64,000 nucleotides of DNA. Source: Gordonibacter pamelaeae (GTDB lineage: Bacteria; Actinomycetota; Coriobacteriia; Coriobacteriales; Eggerthellaceae). Under the pieces are notes generated by a model. That model was given only the letters and a program-made list of their open reading frames with translations. It ran no database searches and was not told the origin of the DNA. The stretch lies in NCBI RefSeq assembly GCF_042665095.1, contig NZ_JBHTBV010000013.1. One strand, given 5' to 3'. The position numbers and the translations under genes were made by a program. Below are positions 1 through 8,616 of the stretch, piece by piece. Each line of letters opens with the position of its first letter. The stretch's first letter is position 1.

Positions 1-33
1 AATGGAAGGGCGCCCGCAGCGCCCGGCGGCGGA

Positions 34-85
34 GGCGCCCTGCGGGGGCGCCCGGAAACGAGAGCGGCGCCCTGCGGGGCGCCCC
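34..85. repeat. Two near-identical GC-rich hairpin units
   Basis: Two copies of a short palindromic unit of the form GGCGCCCTGCGGGG(G)CGCC lie at 34-53 and 66-85, just upstream of the deaminase gene. Each can fold into a small stem-loop. They could be remnants of a terminator for a gene to the left of the window or a small intergenic repeat; nothing in the sequence decides between these. Confidence 0.45.
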
Positions 86-102
86 GAGAGCGAGGAGAGC
101 GC

Positions 103-1404
103 ATGCTGTTCGCAGACATCGACATCTTGGACGAGAACCTGGACCTGCAGACCCACCGTTGGGTGGGCGTGAGGGACGGGCACATCGCCTACCTGGGCAA
201 GCAGGCGCCCGCCGGCGCCGAGGCCGAGGCATACGGCGAGGTGTACGACGGTCGCGGCAAGCTGCTCGTGCCGGCGTTCTACAACGCCCATGCCCATGCG
301 CCCATGACGCTTCTGCGCGGTTACGCCGAGAACCTTCCCCTGCAGGCCTGGCTCAACGACATGGTGTGGCCGTTCGAGGCGAAGATGACGCCCGAGGACA
401 ACTACTGGGCCACGCTTCTGGCCTGCGCCGAGATGGCTCGCTACGGCGTGGTGAGCTTCTCCGACATGTACTACGCCACCGACGAGCGCGTGCGCGCCGT
501 GGTGGAGAGCGGCCTGAAGGCAAATATCTGCGAGAGCGAGCTGTACTTCGAGCCCAAGCCGTTCGCAGACTACGCCAGCTGCGCGGCGGTCGAGGAATAC
601 GTGCGGAAGTACCACGGCGCCGCTGACGGGCGCATCCTCATCGACTACAACATCCACGCCGAGTACACGTCGAACCCGCAGACGTGCAAGGATATCGCCG
701 CCGTGGTGAAGGAGAAGGGCCTGCGCATGCACCTGCACGCCTCGGAGACGAAGAGCGAGCACGAGGAGTGCAAGCAGCGCCACGACGGCCTGACGCCCCT
801 CCAGTACTTCGCGAGCATCGGCGTGCTGGACGTGCCCACCACGGCCGCCCACTGCACGTGGTGCGAGCCGGCCGACTTCGACCTCATGGTGGAGAAGGGC
901 GTGTTCGCAGCCGCCAACCCCGCCTCGAACATGAAGCTGGGCAGCGGCTACGCGCCCATCCCCGCCATGCTGGAGGCCGGCGTGAACGTGTGCCTGGGCA
1001 CCGACGGCATGGCCTCGAACAACAACCACGACATGATGCAGGACCTGTACCTGCTGGCGCTGCTGTACAAAGGCTCCACGGGCGACCCGTCGGTGGTCAC
1101 GCCGAAGCAGGCCCTCGCCGCCGCTACGCGCATGGGCGCGCTCTCGCAGGGCCGCGAGGACTGCGGGCTGGTGCGCGCGGGCATGAAGGCCGACCTCGCC
1201 GTGCTCGACGTGACGGGTCCCTCCTGGGCGCCGCGCACGAACCCGCTGGTGAACATGGTGTACGCCGGCCATGGCTCCGACGTCGTGCTCACCATGAGCG
1301 ACGGCGCGGTGGTCTACCGCGACGGCGCCTACCCCGGTATCGACGTGGAGCGCGCGAAGGCCGAGGTGGAGACCCGCACGAAGCGCATCATCTCCGAGGT
1401 GTAG
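103..1404 (+). CDS. MtaD-like amidohydrolase (SAH/MTA or related deaminase)
   Basis: A 433-residue metal-dependent amidohydrolase of the MtaD/SsnA/TrzA group, which hydrolytically deaminates adenosine derivatives such as S-adenosylhomocysteine and methylthioadenosine, or related amino-heterocycles. The metal ligands are visible: N-A-H-A-H at residues 61-65, the HLHASE segment in the middle, the AAHC histidine and the GTDG aspartate. The length is normal for the family. There is no signal peptide, so it is cytoplasmic. A GAGGAG ribosome binding site precedes the ATG. A hairpin at 1461-1507 ends the unit, so it appears to be a single-gene transcript separate from the molybdenum genes that follow. 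The exact substrate cannot be read from the sequence. Confidence 0.85.
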   Translation: MLFADIDILDENLDLQTHRWVGVRDGHIAYLGKQAPAGAEAEAYGEVYDGRGKLLVPAFYNAHAHAPMTLLRGYAENLPLQAWLNDMVWPFEAKMTPEDNYWATLLACAEMARYGVVSFSDMYYATDERVRAVVESGLKANICESELYFEPKPFADYASCAAVEEYVRKYHGAADGRILIDYNIHAEYTSNPQTCKDIAAVVKEKGLRMHLHASETKSEHEECKQRHDGLTPLQYFASIGVLDVPTTAAHCTWCEPADFDLMVEKGVFAAANPASNMKLGSGYAPIPAMLEAGVNVCLGTDGMASNNNHDMMQDLYLLALLYKGSTGDPSVVTPKQALAAATRMGALSQGREDCGLVRAGMKADLAVLDVTGPSWAPRTNPLVNMVYAGHGSDVVLTMSDGAVVYRDGAYPGIDVERAKAEVETRTKRIISEV

Positions 1405-1460
1405 CCCCTGCCGCCAAAGCCCGCCCGACACCCCCCCGACGCCGCGTGCCGCACGCAACC

Positions 1461-1507
1461 GCGCCCCGCGCCAGCCTGTACGCAAAGTACCGCTAGGCGC
1501 GGGGCGC
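1461..1507 (+). terminator. Hairpin terminator after the deaminase gene
   Basis: Perfect 12-bp inverted repeat (GCGCCCCGCGCC at 1461-1472 with its complement at 1496-1507), followed by a T-containing stretch. It separates the deaminase from modD. Confidence 0.6.
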
Positions 1508-1510
1508 GTG

Positions 1511-1539
1511 TTGGTTTATTCTGGTATGGCTATCATTAT
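1511..1539 (+). promoter_or_regulatory. Candidate promoter for modD
   Basis: TTGGTT at 1511-1516 and CATTAT at 1534-1539 are separated by 17 bases and lie just upstream of the modD ribosome binding site. The match to a housekeeping -35/-10 pair is moderate. Confidence 0.35.
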
Positions 1540-1557
1540 GAAGAGGGAAGGGGAAGC

Positions 1558-2400
1558 ATGCTGCGAATTTCCGATGCGCGCATCGACGGCTTCATCGCCG
1601 AGGACGTGCCCTACGTCGACCTGACGTGCGCGGTGCTGGGGATAGGCGACGAGCCCGGCGAGATGGACTACTTCACGCGGGAGGACTGCGTGCTGGCCGG
1701 GACCGAGGTGGTGCGGCGCATCATGGGCAAGCTGGGCTGCGAGGTGGAATCGGCCGAGCCGAGCGGCACGCGCGTGGCGGCCGGCGGCACCTTCATGACC
1801 GTGCGCGGCACGTCGGCCGGCCTGCATGCGGCGTGGAAGGTATGCCTGAACGTGTTCGACCACTGCTCGGCCGTGGCCACGAAGACGCGCTCCATGGTGG
1901 ACGCGGCGCATGGCGCGAACCCGCGCTGCGAGGTGCTCACCACGCGCAAGAGCCAGCCGGGCGCGAAGGACCTGCTCACCGGTGCCGTCATGGCGGGCGG
2001 GGCGTTTCCGCACCGGCTGGGGCTCTCCGAGACGGTGCTCGTGTTCGACCACCACCTCACGTTCTTCGGCGGCTTCGACGCGTTCGTGGAGCAGCTGCCG
2101 GCTGTGAAGGCGCGCTGCATCGAGAAGAAGCTGTTCGTGGAGGCCGACGCCGAACGTGCCCGCGTGCTCGCGGCCGCCGGCGTGGACGGCATCCAGTTCG
2201 ACAAGATCCCGCCCGAGGAGCTGGCGCCCCTCGTGGCCGAGCTGCGCGCCATCGACCCGCACGTCACGCTTGTCGCGGCCGGCGGCATCAACCCGGGCAA
2301 CGCCGCCGCCTACGCCGCCACCGGCGTGGACGGCCTGGCCACCACGGCCCCCTTCGCCGCCAAGCCGCTGGATATGAGCGTGCGCATGCGCCGGTTGTGA
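1558..2400 (+). CDS. modD: ModD-like phosphoribosyltransferase-family protein
   Basis: A 280-residue protein of the quinolinate/nicotinate phosphoribosyltransferase fold, in the ModD branch that is found beside molybdate ABC transporters. The family hallmark R-K-x-x-P-G-x-K is represented by the TTRKSQPGAKDLL segment, and a C-terminal glycine-rich segment (AAGGINPGNAAAYAATG) matches the phosphate-binding end of these barrels. The role of ModD in molybdenum metabolism is not established; it is assumed from gene context. Here that context holds: modA, modB and modC begin about 600 bases downstream on the same strand, interrupted by a parS site and a small metal-chaperone gene. A GGAAGGGG ribosome binding site precedes the ATG. 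Confidence 0.8.
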   Translation: MLRISDARIDGFIAEDVPYVDLTCAVLGIGDEPGEMDYFTREDCVLAGTEVVRRIMGKLGCEVESAEPSGTRVAAGGTFMTVRGTSAGLHAAWKVCLNVFDHCSAVATKTRSMVDAAHGANPRCEVLTTRKSQPGAKDLLTGAVMAGGAFPHRLGLSETVLVFDHHLTFFGGFDAFVEQLPAVKARCIEKKLFVEADAERARVLAAAGVDGIQFDKIPPEELAPLVAELRAIDPHVTLVAAGGINPGNAAAYAATGVDGLATTAPFAAKPLDMSVRMRRL

Positions 2401-2456
2401 GAGGGCGGGGCTGCGGCGGCCGGGAGGCGGCCGCGGACGGGGCCGCCTGCCGCCCG

Positions 2457-2472
2457 TGTTTCACGTGAAACA
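2457..2472. other. parS site (ParB-binding palindrome)
   Basis: The 16-base perfect palindrome TGTTTCACGTGAAACA matches the conserved bacterial parS consensus bound by ParB/Spo0J for chromosome segregation. It lies in the gap between modD and the CopZ-like gene. An identical copy occurs at 24985-25000. Confidence 0.9.
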
Positions 2473-2577
2473 TTTGTACGATAAGTGGGACCGAAAACGA
2501 GACGCATCGTCCATCGGCGAAAAAAGAATCGCCGGGCGCGAAGGCCGCCCGGATGCGACAAGGGAAGGAACAAGATC

Positions 2578-2787
2578 ATGATCAAGGAAACGTTGAAGGT
2601 GACGGGCATGCACTGCCCGAAATGCACGGCCCGCGTGGAGAAGACCGTGGGGGCGATCGACGGCGTGGAGTCCGTTGCAGCCGATTTCGAGGCCGACAAG
2701 GTGGAGCTCGCGTACGACGGCCAGCCTTCCACGCTCGCCGCCGTGAAGGCCGCCATCGCCGCCGAGGACTTCGTCGTAGAGGACTGA
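2578..2787 (+). CDS. CopZ-like heavy-metal-associated (HMA) domain protein
   Basis: A 69-residue single-domain HMA protein with the metal-binding motif GMHCPKC near the N-terminus. Such proteins carry Cu(I) or another soft metal as cytoplasmic metallochaperones. The start is set at the ATG at 2578, behind an AAGGGAAGGA ribosome binding site; a longer in-frame extension starting at 2485 has no such site and an arginine-rich, non-conserved composition. No copper ATPase lies nearby. Its position between modD and modA is suggestive, but a role in molybdenum handling is not supported by the family. Confidence 0.8.
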   Translation: MIKETLKVTGMHCPKCTARVEKTVGAIDGVESVAADFEADKVELAYDGQPSTLAAVKAAIAAEDFVVED

Positions 2788-2867
2788 CGCCGGCCCTCCT
2801 CGCGTTCAAGATGCCGGCGGCGCGTTCCCGTCGCCGGTTCGCTCCCCGTACTACCTATCCTCAATTC

Positions 2868-2925
2868 AATATATTAACCTTGAACATATATACTTCCGAT
2901 TAGAAATATTATAAGATTAGAATAA
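2868..2925. promoter_or_regulatory. AT-rich control region upstream of modA
   Basis: This stretch is strikingly AT-rich in a GC-rich background and contains an imperfect dyad (AATATATT at 2868-2875 facing ATATATA near 2886-2891). Molybdate-responsive ModE sites in other bacteria are also AT-rich dyads, so this is a reasonable operator/promoter candidate for modABC. No exact ModE consensus can be claimed. Confidence 0.35.
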
Positions 2926-2976
2926 TTCGGCCCTGGGCCGTTGGGGAAAAGAAAAGGGTAATCGAGGAGGGGCATC

Positions 2977-3813
2977 ATGAATGCATTATCGAAAGGTCAT
3001 CGCCGGGGGATTGCGAGGGTTCTCGCGTTAGCCGCCTGCCTGTGCGCCATGCTGGCAGCCGGCATGCTCGCCGGGTGCTCGTCGCCCGCGCAAGGCGAGT
3101 CGGAGGGCCAGCCGGAGCCGGCGGCCGAGAAGGCGCTCGAGGGCAAGACGCTCGACATCTACTGCGGGGCCGGCATGACCGACCCGTTCCAGGAGATCGC
3201 CGACGCGTTCCAGGCCGAGACGGGCTGCACCGTGAACGTGACGTTCGCCAACGCGGCGCAGATCCAGACGCAGATCACCACCACCGAGCAGGGCGACTTC
3301 TTCATCGCCGGCTCGGCCGACGAGCTCAAGCCCGTCGAGGCGTTTGTGGAAACCAGCACCGACCTGGTGAAGCACATCCCGGTGCTGGCCGTGCCCGCCG
3401 GCAATCCGCAGAACGTCGCCGGCCTGGCCGATTTGTCCGGGGCCTCGCGCGTGCTGGTGGGCGACCCCGAGTCCACCCCCATCGGCAAGATAGCCAAGAA
3501 CGCGCTGACGAAGGCGGGCCTGTGGGACTCGCTCATGGCAGCGAACGTCCTCACCACCACGACCACCGCACCGCAGATCGCCACCGCCTTGGCCAACGGC
3601 GAGGGCGACGCAGGCATCGTGTGGAAGGAGAACGTGAAGGGCGACGGCGTCAAGATCGTGGACACCCCCGATTTGGACGCGTTCGTGAAGACCGTTCCCT
3701 CCGCGCAGCTGACCTGCGCCAAGGATGCCGAGGCCACCAAGGCATTCAGCGAGTTCCTCCAGACCGACGCGGCGTGGGACATCTGGGCCGCCTACGGCTA
3801 CGAGCGAGTGTAG
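2977..3813 (+). CDS. modA: Molybdate ABC transporter substrate-binding lipoprotein
   Basis: A 278-residue ModA-type periplasmic-binding protein that captures molybdate (or tungstate) outside the membrane. The N-terminus is a lipoprotein signal: a basic start, a hydrophobic stretch, and a lipobox-like MLAGC at about residues 27-31, so the mature protein is membrane-tethered through its Cys. The body carries family-typical segments such as IYCGAGM near the start of the mature domain, VGDPESTPIGKIA in the middle, and GEGDAGIVWKENV in the last third. The ATG follows an excellent GAGGAGGGG ribosome binding site. It begins the modABC operon; modB starts only 4 bases after its stop. Confidence 0.92.
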   Translation: MNALSKGHRRGIARVLALAACLCAMLAAGMLAGCSSPAQGESEGQPEPAAEKALEGKTLDIYCGAGMTDPFQEIADAFQAETGCTVNVTFANAAQIQTQITTTEQGDFFIAGSADELKPVEAFVETSTDLVKHIPVLAVPAGNPQNVAGLADLSGASRVLVGDPESTPIGKIAKNALTKAGLWDSLMAANVLTTTTTAPQIATALANGEGDAGIVWKENVKGDGVKIVDTPDLDAFVKTVPSAQLTCAKDAEATKAFSEFLQTDAAWDIWAAYGYERV

Positions 3814-3817
3814 CACC

Positions 3818-4729
3818 ATGGAGGCACGCGAGGCCGCCATGCCGGGAACTCGGCCCGGCGCGGCGGCCCGCGAGCGGCGGCACCGCGGCCGGAAACACGA
3901 CGTGTTCTCGGGCGTTTCCATGGCCGTGGCCACGGTGGTGCTGCTGTTCGTGGGCAGCGCCATCGTGGCCATCGTGGCCGGCGGCATCGCCCATTTCGGC
4001 GAGGCCGTCACCTCGGCCGAGGTGCTGTTCTCGCTTAGGATGAGCGTGGTCACGTCCAGTATCTCCACCGTGCTCTGCCTGGTGCTGGCGCTGCCGACCG
4101 CCTACGCGCTGTCGCGCACGAACATGCCGTTCAAACGCGTGGCCGAGGTGCTCATGGAGCTCACGCTGTCGCTGCCCTACATCCTGCTGGGCTTCGCGCT
4201 GCTGCTGATCTTCTCGTCGCCGTTCGGCAAGGCCCTCAAAGAGGCCGGGCTCGCGGTGGTGTTCGAACCGGCCGGTATCGTGTTCGCCCAGCTCATCGTG
4301 AACCTTCCGTTCGCCATCCGCATGGTGCGCACGGCGTTCGCCGACGTGAGCCCGCGCATGGAGTTCGTGGCGAAGACGCTGGGCGCCACGCCCGGCGACG
4401 TGTTCCGCACCATCATTCTGCCGCAGTGCCGCAACGCGCTCATCAGCACGTTCGTCCTCACCTGGGCGCGCGGCATGGGCGAGTTCGGCGCCACGCTCAT
4501 GCTGGTGGGCGTGACGCGCATGAAGACCGAGACGCTGCCCGGGAGCATCTACCTGAGCATCTCCACCGGCAACAACGAGACGGCCATGGCCACGGCCATG
4601 ATCATGCTCCTGCTGTCGGCGGCGACGCTCGTGGTGGCGAACCTGCTGAACCGGCCGGTGGGGGCGACCCGTGTCGGGCCTGGCCGCAAGGCGGCGAAGA
4701 GGGGAGCCTGGCATGGCCGGAAGCATTGA
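3818..4729 (+). CDS. modB: Molybdate ABC transporter permease
   Basis: A 303-residue polytopic inner-membrane permease. The cytoplasmic EAA loop that contacts the ATPase is visible (FVAKTLGATPGDVFRTIILP), followed by the WARGMGEFGAT segment typical of ModB. It has an unusually long, basic N-terminal extension of about 30 residues before the first membrane segment. The ATG at 3818 is chosen because it is nearest to modA, but the in-frame ATG at 3839 is also possible; neither has a strong ribosome binding site. Its 3' end overlaps modC by 17 bases, which suggests translational coupling. Confidence 0.9.
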   Translation: MEAREAAMPGTRPGAAARERRHRGRKHDVFSGVSMAVATVVLLFVGSAIVAIVAGGIAHFGEAVTSAEVLFSLRMSVVTSSISTVLCLVLALPTAYALSRTNMPFKRVAEVLMELTLSLPYILLGFALLLIFSSPFGKALKEAGLAVVFEPAGIVFAQLIVNLPFAIRMVRTAFADVSPRMEFVAKTLGATPGDVFRTIILPQCRNALISTFVLTWARGMGEFGATLMLVGVTRMKTETLPGSIYLSISTGNNETAMATAMIMLLLSAATLVVANLLNRPVGATRVGPGRKAAKRGAWHGRKH

Positions 4730-5480
4730 GGTGCGTGACCTGCGCGTGGAGCGGGGGTCGTTCGTGCTCGAAGTGCCCCGCTTGTCCGTCAGGCCGCGCG
4801 AGGTGTTCGCCATCTTGGGGTCCACCGGGTCGGGCAAGACCGTCCTCATGGAGTCGATAGCAGGCGCGTTCCTCCTTGACGGAGGGTGCATCCTGCTGGA
4901 CGGCAAGGACGTGGAGTCGCTGCCCGTCCAGCAGCGCCACCTGGGCATCCTGTACCAGGACTACGCGCTGTTCCCGCATATGACCGTGCGGGAGAACATC
5001 GCCTACGGCCTGCGGATGAACGGCTGCCCGCCGCGCGAGCGCGACGAGCGCGTGCAGGCCATGCTCTCGTTGTTCGATATCGGGCATCTGGCCGAACGGT
5101 ACCCCGGCATCATCAGCGGCGGCGAGTCGCAGCGCACGGCGCTGGCCCGCGCCTTGGTGCTGGAGCCGGAGATACTGCTGCTCGACGAGCCGTTCTCGGC
5201 GTTGGACCCGGCCACGAAGGAGCGCCTGTACGCCACGCTGCGCGCTGTGCATGCGCGGTTCGACTGCACCATCGTGTTCGTCACCCACGACTTCAACGAG
5301 GCCCGCACGCTAGCCGACCGCGTGGGCGTGGTGCTGGACGGCCGCCTGCGCGCGGTGCGGGAAGCCCGCGCCCTGTTCGAGCCGGAAGGCCTCGAGCCCG
5401 AGGTGCAGGCGTTCCTGGGCCTGCGCTATCCGGGTTTCGCTACTTCCCCCTCATCTTCTTCACGCCGCCCGCTGCGATGA
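4713..5480 (+). CDS. modC: Molybdate ABC transporter ATPase, short form
   Basis: A 255-residue ABC ATPase that would energise ModB. The Walker A motif is GSTGSGKT (residues 36-43), the Q-loop region is LYQDYALFPH, the signature is SGGESQR, the Walker B is ILLLDEP, and the switch histidine is in VTHD. It lacks the C-terminal molybdate-binding TOBE/MOP domain that makes classical ModC proteins about 350 residues long. The start at 4713 has a GAAGAGGGG ribosome binding site inside the end of modB. The last ~13 codons overlap the convergent gene at 5440-5772, and the Ser-rich tail they encode looks non-functional. Confidence 0.88.
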   Translation: MAGSIEVRDLRVERGSFVLEVPRLSVRPREVFAILGSTGSGKTVLMESIAGAFLLDGGCILLDGKDVESLPVQQRHLGILYQDYALFPHMTVRENIAYGLRMNGCPPRERDERVQAMLSLFDIGHLAERYPGIISGGESQRTALARALVLEPEILLLDEPFSALDPATKERLYATLRAVHARFDCTIVFVTHDFNEARTLADRVGVVLDGRLRAVREARALFEPEGLEPEVQAFLGLRYPGFATSPSSSSRRPLR

Positions 5481-5772
5481 CGGCGCCGCCGCCGATGGCC
5501 AGCAGGCCGGGGCCGGGCAGGATGAGCATGGGCACGCCCACGAGCATGAGGGCGCCGCCGACGGCGGTCTGCACGGCGCCGCCGATGCGGCTCGGCTTCC
5601 TCTTCGCGCCGGTGCCGCCGTCGATGATGGTGGCGTTGACGGCGGCCTGCGCCGCACCCTTTCCGTACGACGGTGCGCGGAACGCATCGCCTTCCGACGG
5701 GCGCGCGCCTCGCGCGGCATCGCTCGTGCTGGCAACGGGATCGACGTCGATGATGGGGCTGTGGTCGCTCAT
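5440..5772 (-). CDS. Small membrane protein of unknown function
   Basis: A 110-residue protein not recognised as a named family. The first ~60 residues are polar; the C-terminal third is a hydrophobic Gly/Ala/Leu-rich segment with LPGPGLLAIGGGAVIAAGG, which would form one or two membrane spans and resembles the PGPG motif of small transmembrane proteins. It ends in a basic KKMRGK tail. The start at 5772 is chosen because a GAGGAG site lies 5-6 bases upstream; the longer frame has a low-complexity, unlikely extension. It converges on modC, overlapping it by 41 bases. Confidence 0.65.
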   Translation of the reverse strand: MSDHSPIIDVDPVASTSDAARGARPSEGDAFRAPSYGKGAAQAAVNATIIDGGTGAKRKPSRIGGAVQTAVGGALMLVGVPMLILPGPGLLAIGGGAVIAAGGVKKMRGK

Positions 5773-6131
5773 GGTCTCCTCGCTTAGGTGGGGTGCGGCT
5801 TCGCGCCGCTCTCGGTCCCGATTATACGGGCTGCGGCTCGCCTGCGCCCTGGGGCGGGGGGCGGGCGACGGGTTCGTCACCGTTCGGTAACGTGTTGTCC
5901 GCGGCTTCTCCAAAGGAGACCCACCCGCGCTTCGTCTGCAGGCGAGTCCCGCGCTTCGCCCGAGCGGTCGAATTCCGGCGTTGTGGGTGTGGGAGGCGGC
6001 CATTTGCGATACACTATAGGTCAAGGTTTCATGTTCGCGTTTGAAGTTCGTAGGTTAGGCTCGACTGTGGTTCGCGCCTTGACGAAGACGGCAACGGCGT
6101 GGGCCACTCAACAGGAAAGTTGGTGGTCAAC
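5773..6131. other. Intergenic region upstream of the EF-G-like gene
   Basis: A gap of about 360 bases between two divergently oriented genes. It presumably holds the promoters for both. I see no convincing -35/-10 pair, repeat or gene. Confidence 0.4.
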
Positions 6132-8204
6132 ATGGCAGCTCCTGCTACCGAACACGTACGGAACATTGTGCTGGTGGGCCAAGACGGCGCCGGCAAGACA
6201 TCGCTCGCCGAGGCGATGCTGCACGTCTCGGGCCGCACGCCCCGCATGGGCACGACCCACGACGGGAAGTCCTACCTCGATTACGACGAGGAGGAAATCC
6301 GGCGCAAGTTCACCATCGGCACGTCCATCGCCCCCATCCCCTACAAGGACTACAAGATCAACCTGCTCGACACCTCCGGCCACCCCGACTTCATCGGCGA
6401 CACGCTGGCCACCATGCAGGCGGCCGAGATGGCGCTGTTCGTGGTCGATGCCGTGGCGGGGCCGCAGGTCATGACCACCAAGCTCTGGCGCGAGGCCGAG
6501 GACATGCGCCTGTCGCGCGCCGTGTTCATCAACCACATCGACCGCGAGAACGCCGACTTCGACACCGCCATGGCGCTTCTGCACGCGCGCTTCGGCTCGC
6601 GCTTGGGCCCCGTGACCATCCCCATCGGCGTGGACGCGGACTTCAAGGGCGTCATCGACATCATCCGCATGAAGGCCCGCTACTTCGACCCCGGCAGCGA
6701 CGCCGAGCGCATCGAGGACATCCCGGCCGATTACGTGGAGACGGCGCAGGCCGCGCGCGACAAGCTGTGCGACCTCGTGGCCGAGGCCGACGACGAGCTC
6801 ATGATGAAGTACCTCGACGGCGAGGAGCAGCTCACGCAGGAGGAGCTGGAGCAGCTGCTGGACAAGGCCATCGCGCAGGAGCTGTTCATCCCCGTGTTCG
6901 TGGGCTCCACGATCATCGAGCAGGGCATCCAGGGCGTCATGGAGGATATCGCCACCTACTTCCCGCATCCGCGCCACCACGGCCGCTTCCGCCTGGCCAA
7001 CGGCGAGGAGACGCTCGTGGACGAGACGGGCGAGCCCGCAGGCTTCGTGTTCAAGACCGTGTCCGACCCGTTCGTGGGGCGCTTGAGCTTCATGAAGGTC
7101 ATCTCCGGCGTGCTTGAGCCGGGCATGGAGCTGGTGAACGCTCGCACGGGCAAGAAGGACCGCCTGGGCCACCTCTACGTCATGATGGGCAAGGAGACCA
7201 ACGACGTGAAGAGCGCGAAGGCCGGCGACATCGTCGTCGTGCCCAAGCTCACCGAGACGCGCACGGGCGACACGCTGTCGAAGTCGGGCACCGTGGCCAT
7301 CGACCCGCTGCCCTTGCCCGAGCCGCAGTACCCCGTGGCCATCGAGGCCGTGAACAAGAAGGACGAGGACAAGCTGGGCACGTTTTTGGCCCGCGTGGTG
7401 GAGACCGATCCCACCGTCCGCGTCAACCGCAGCGAGGAAACGCACCAGACCGTGGTCACCGCCATGGGCGACGCCCAGGTGGATACGCTGCTCGCGCGCT
7501 TGAAGGAGCAGACCGGCGTCGAGGCGAGGCTCGTGCCCGTGCGCATCCCCTACCGCGAGACCATCCGCAAGAAGGCCGAGGCGCAGGGCCGCCACAAGAA
7601 GCAGACGGGCGGATCGGGCCAGTTCGGAGACTGCTGGCTGCGCCTGGAGCCCAACCCCGGCGGCGGCTACGAGTTCCTGGACGAGATCGTGGGCGGCAAG
7701 ATCCCGCGCGGCTTCATCCCCGCGGTGGACAAGGGCGTGCAGGACGCCATGGCCGAGGGCTTCCTGGCGGGCTATCCCATGGTGGACGTGAAGTGCGCCG
7801 TGTACGACGGCTCGTACCACTCGGTCGATTCCAACGAGATGGCGTTCAAGACGGCCGCGCGCATCGGCTTCCGCGCCGCGTGCGAGAAGGCCGACCCCAT
7901 TCTCCTGGAGCCTATGGCCAACCTGAACGTGACGGTGGGCGAGGAGTACGCCGGCGCCGTGATGGGCGACATCTCCACGCGCCGCGGACGCATCGTGGGC
8001 ACCGACTCCAACGACGCGGGCGAGACGGTCATCATGATGCGCGTGCCCTACGCCGAGGTGGTGACGTACACGAAGGACCTGCGCTCCCTCACGCGCGGCT
8101 CCGGCTCGTACACCCTGGAGCTCGAGGGATACGACCCCGCCCCCGCCGACGTGACGAAGAGGCTCGTGGAAGCCTACCAAGCCGCCCGAGCCGCCGGCAA
8201 CTAG
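6132..8204 (+). CDS. Elongation factor G-like GTPase (FusA2 type)
   Basis: A 690-residue translational GTPase with the complete EF-G domain order: GTPase domain (about residues 1-260), beta-barrel domain II, and domains III-V. The P-loop is GQDGAGKTS near residue 17. Two motifs depart from canonical EF-G: the G3 motif reads DTSGH instead of DTPGH, and the G4 motif reads NHID instead of NKxD. Such divergent EF-G paralogues are common in actinobacteria, and their role is unclear (recycling, stress or ribosome protection). Domain IV is present (KKQTGGSGQFGD). The ATG at 6132 is preferred over an upstream GTG at 6099. A perfect hairpin at 8224-8253 terminates it. Confidence 0.85.
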   Translation: MAAPATEHVRNIVLVGQDGAGKTSLAEAMLHVSGRTPRMGTTHDGKSYLDYDEEEIRRKFTIGTSIAPIPYKDYKINLLDTSGHPDFIGDTLATMQAAEMALFVVDAVAGPQVMTTKLWREAEDMRLSRAVFINHIDRENADFDTAMALLHARFGSRLGPVTIPIGVDADFKGVIDIIRMKARYFDPGSDAERIEDIPADYVETAQAARDKLCDLVAEADDELMMKYLDGEEQLTQEELEQLLDKAIAQELFIPVFVGSTIIEQGIQGVMEDIATYFPHPRHHGRFRLANGEETLVDETGEPAGFVFKTVSDPFVGRLSFMKVISGVLEPGMELVNARTGKKDRLGHLYVMMGKETNDVKSAKAGDIVVVPKLTETRTGDTLSKSGTVAIDPLPLPEPQYPVAIEAVNKKDEDKLGTFLARVVETDPTVRVNRSEETHQTVVTAMGDAQVDTLLARLKEQTGVEARLVPVRIPYRETIRKKAEAQGRHKKQTGGSGQFGDCWLRLEPNPGGGYEFLDEIVGGKIPRGFIPAVDKGVQDAMAEGFLAGYPMVDVKCAVYDGSYHSVDSNEMAFKTAARIGFRAACEKADPILLEPMANLNVTVGEEYAGAVMGDISTRRGRIVGTDSNDAGETVIMMRVPYAEVVTYTKDLRSLTRGSGSYTLELEGYDPAPADVTKRLVEAYQAARAAGN

Positions 8205-8223
8205 CAAGTTGAGCGATGAGATA

Positions 8224-8253
8224 AAGAACGCCGCCCGAAAGGGCGGCGTTCTT
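8224..8253. terminator. Strong bidirectional terminator
   Basis: A perfect 13-bp stem (8224-8236 with 8241-8253) closed by a GAAA tetraloop, with an A-rich left flank and a T-rich right flank. It serves the EF-G-like gene on the plus strand and the convergent Cys-rich gene on the minus strand. Confidence 0.9.
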
Positions 8254-8289
8254 GTCGTGGGGCACGGGCACAGGGATGGCGTCTCGCTC

Positions 8290-8616
8290 CTACGCCTCCG
8301 GGTGCGCTGCCAGCCACTCCTCGGTTGGCGGGGTGTTGCGGCGGCACACTTGGTAGCCGTGCTCGGGATGCGCGCTCGCGCCCTTGCCGCAGGGGTAGGC
8401 GCACACGAGGCCGCTGTAGTTGCAGCGCAGGGGCGCGGGGCGCACGAGCGCTGTCAGGTCCTCGCCGCATTTCTTGCATAAGAGCGGTGCCCCGGCCGTC
8501 ACTTCCGTGCGATCGAAGATGGTGCAGGTGCCGCAAGAGGGGCACTTCCCCGATTTCTTGGGCGCGGGCTGGCATTTCCCGCACAGCGGGTTGCATATCC
8601 AGCATCCTCCCGGCAT
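8290..8616 (-). CDS. Cysteine-rich, multi-zinc-ribbon protein
   Basis: A 108-residue protein with about 15 cysteines arranged in repeated C-x2-C or similar pairs (CWIC, CGKC, CPSCGTC, CKKCG, then CNYSGLVC and CAYPCG). This is the pattern of tandem zinc ribbons or an Fe-S-binding protein. No named family is recognised. No signal peptide is seen, so it is probably cytoplasmic. The start at 8616 is supported by an AGAAAGGACGG site. It converges on the EF-G-like gene and is divergent from the membrane LuxR gene. Confidence 0.65.
   Translation of the reverse strand: MPGGCWICNPLCGKCQPAPKKSGKCPSCGTCTIFDRTEVTAGAPLLCKKCGEDLTALVRPAPLRCNYSGLVCAYPCGKGASAHPEHGYQVCRRNTPPTEEWLAAHPEA

Noticed and set aside
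159..626. Long arginine-rich open frames antisense to or overlapping real genes throughout the window
   Set aside because: These are by-products of high GC content: they lack ribosome binding sites and have low-complexity Arg/Gly/His-rich translations.
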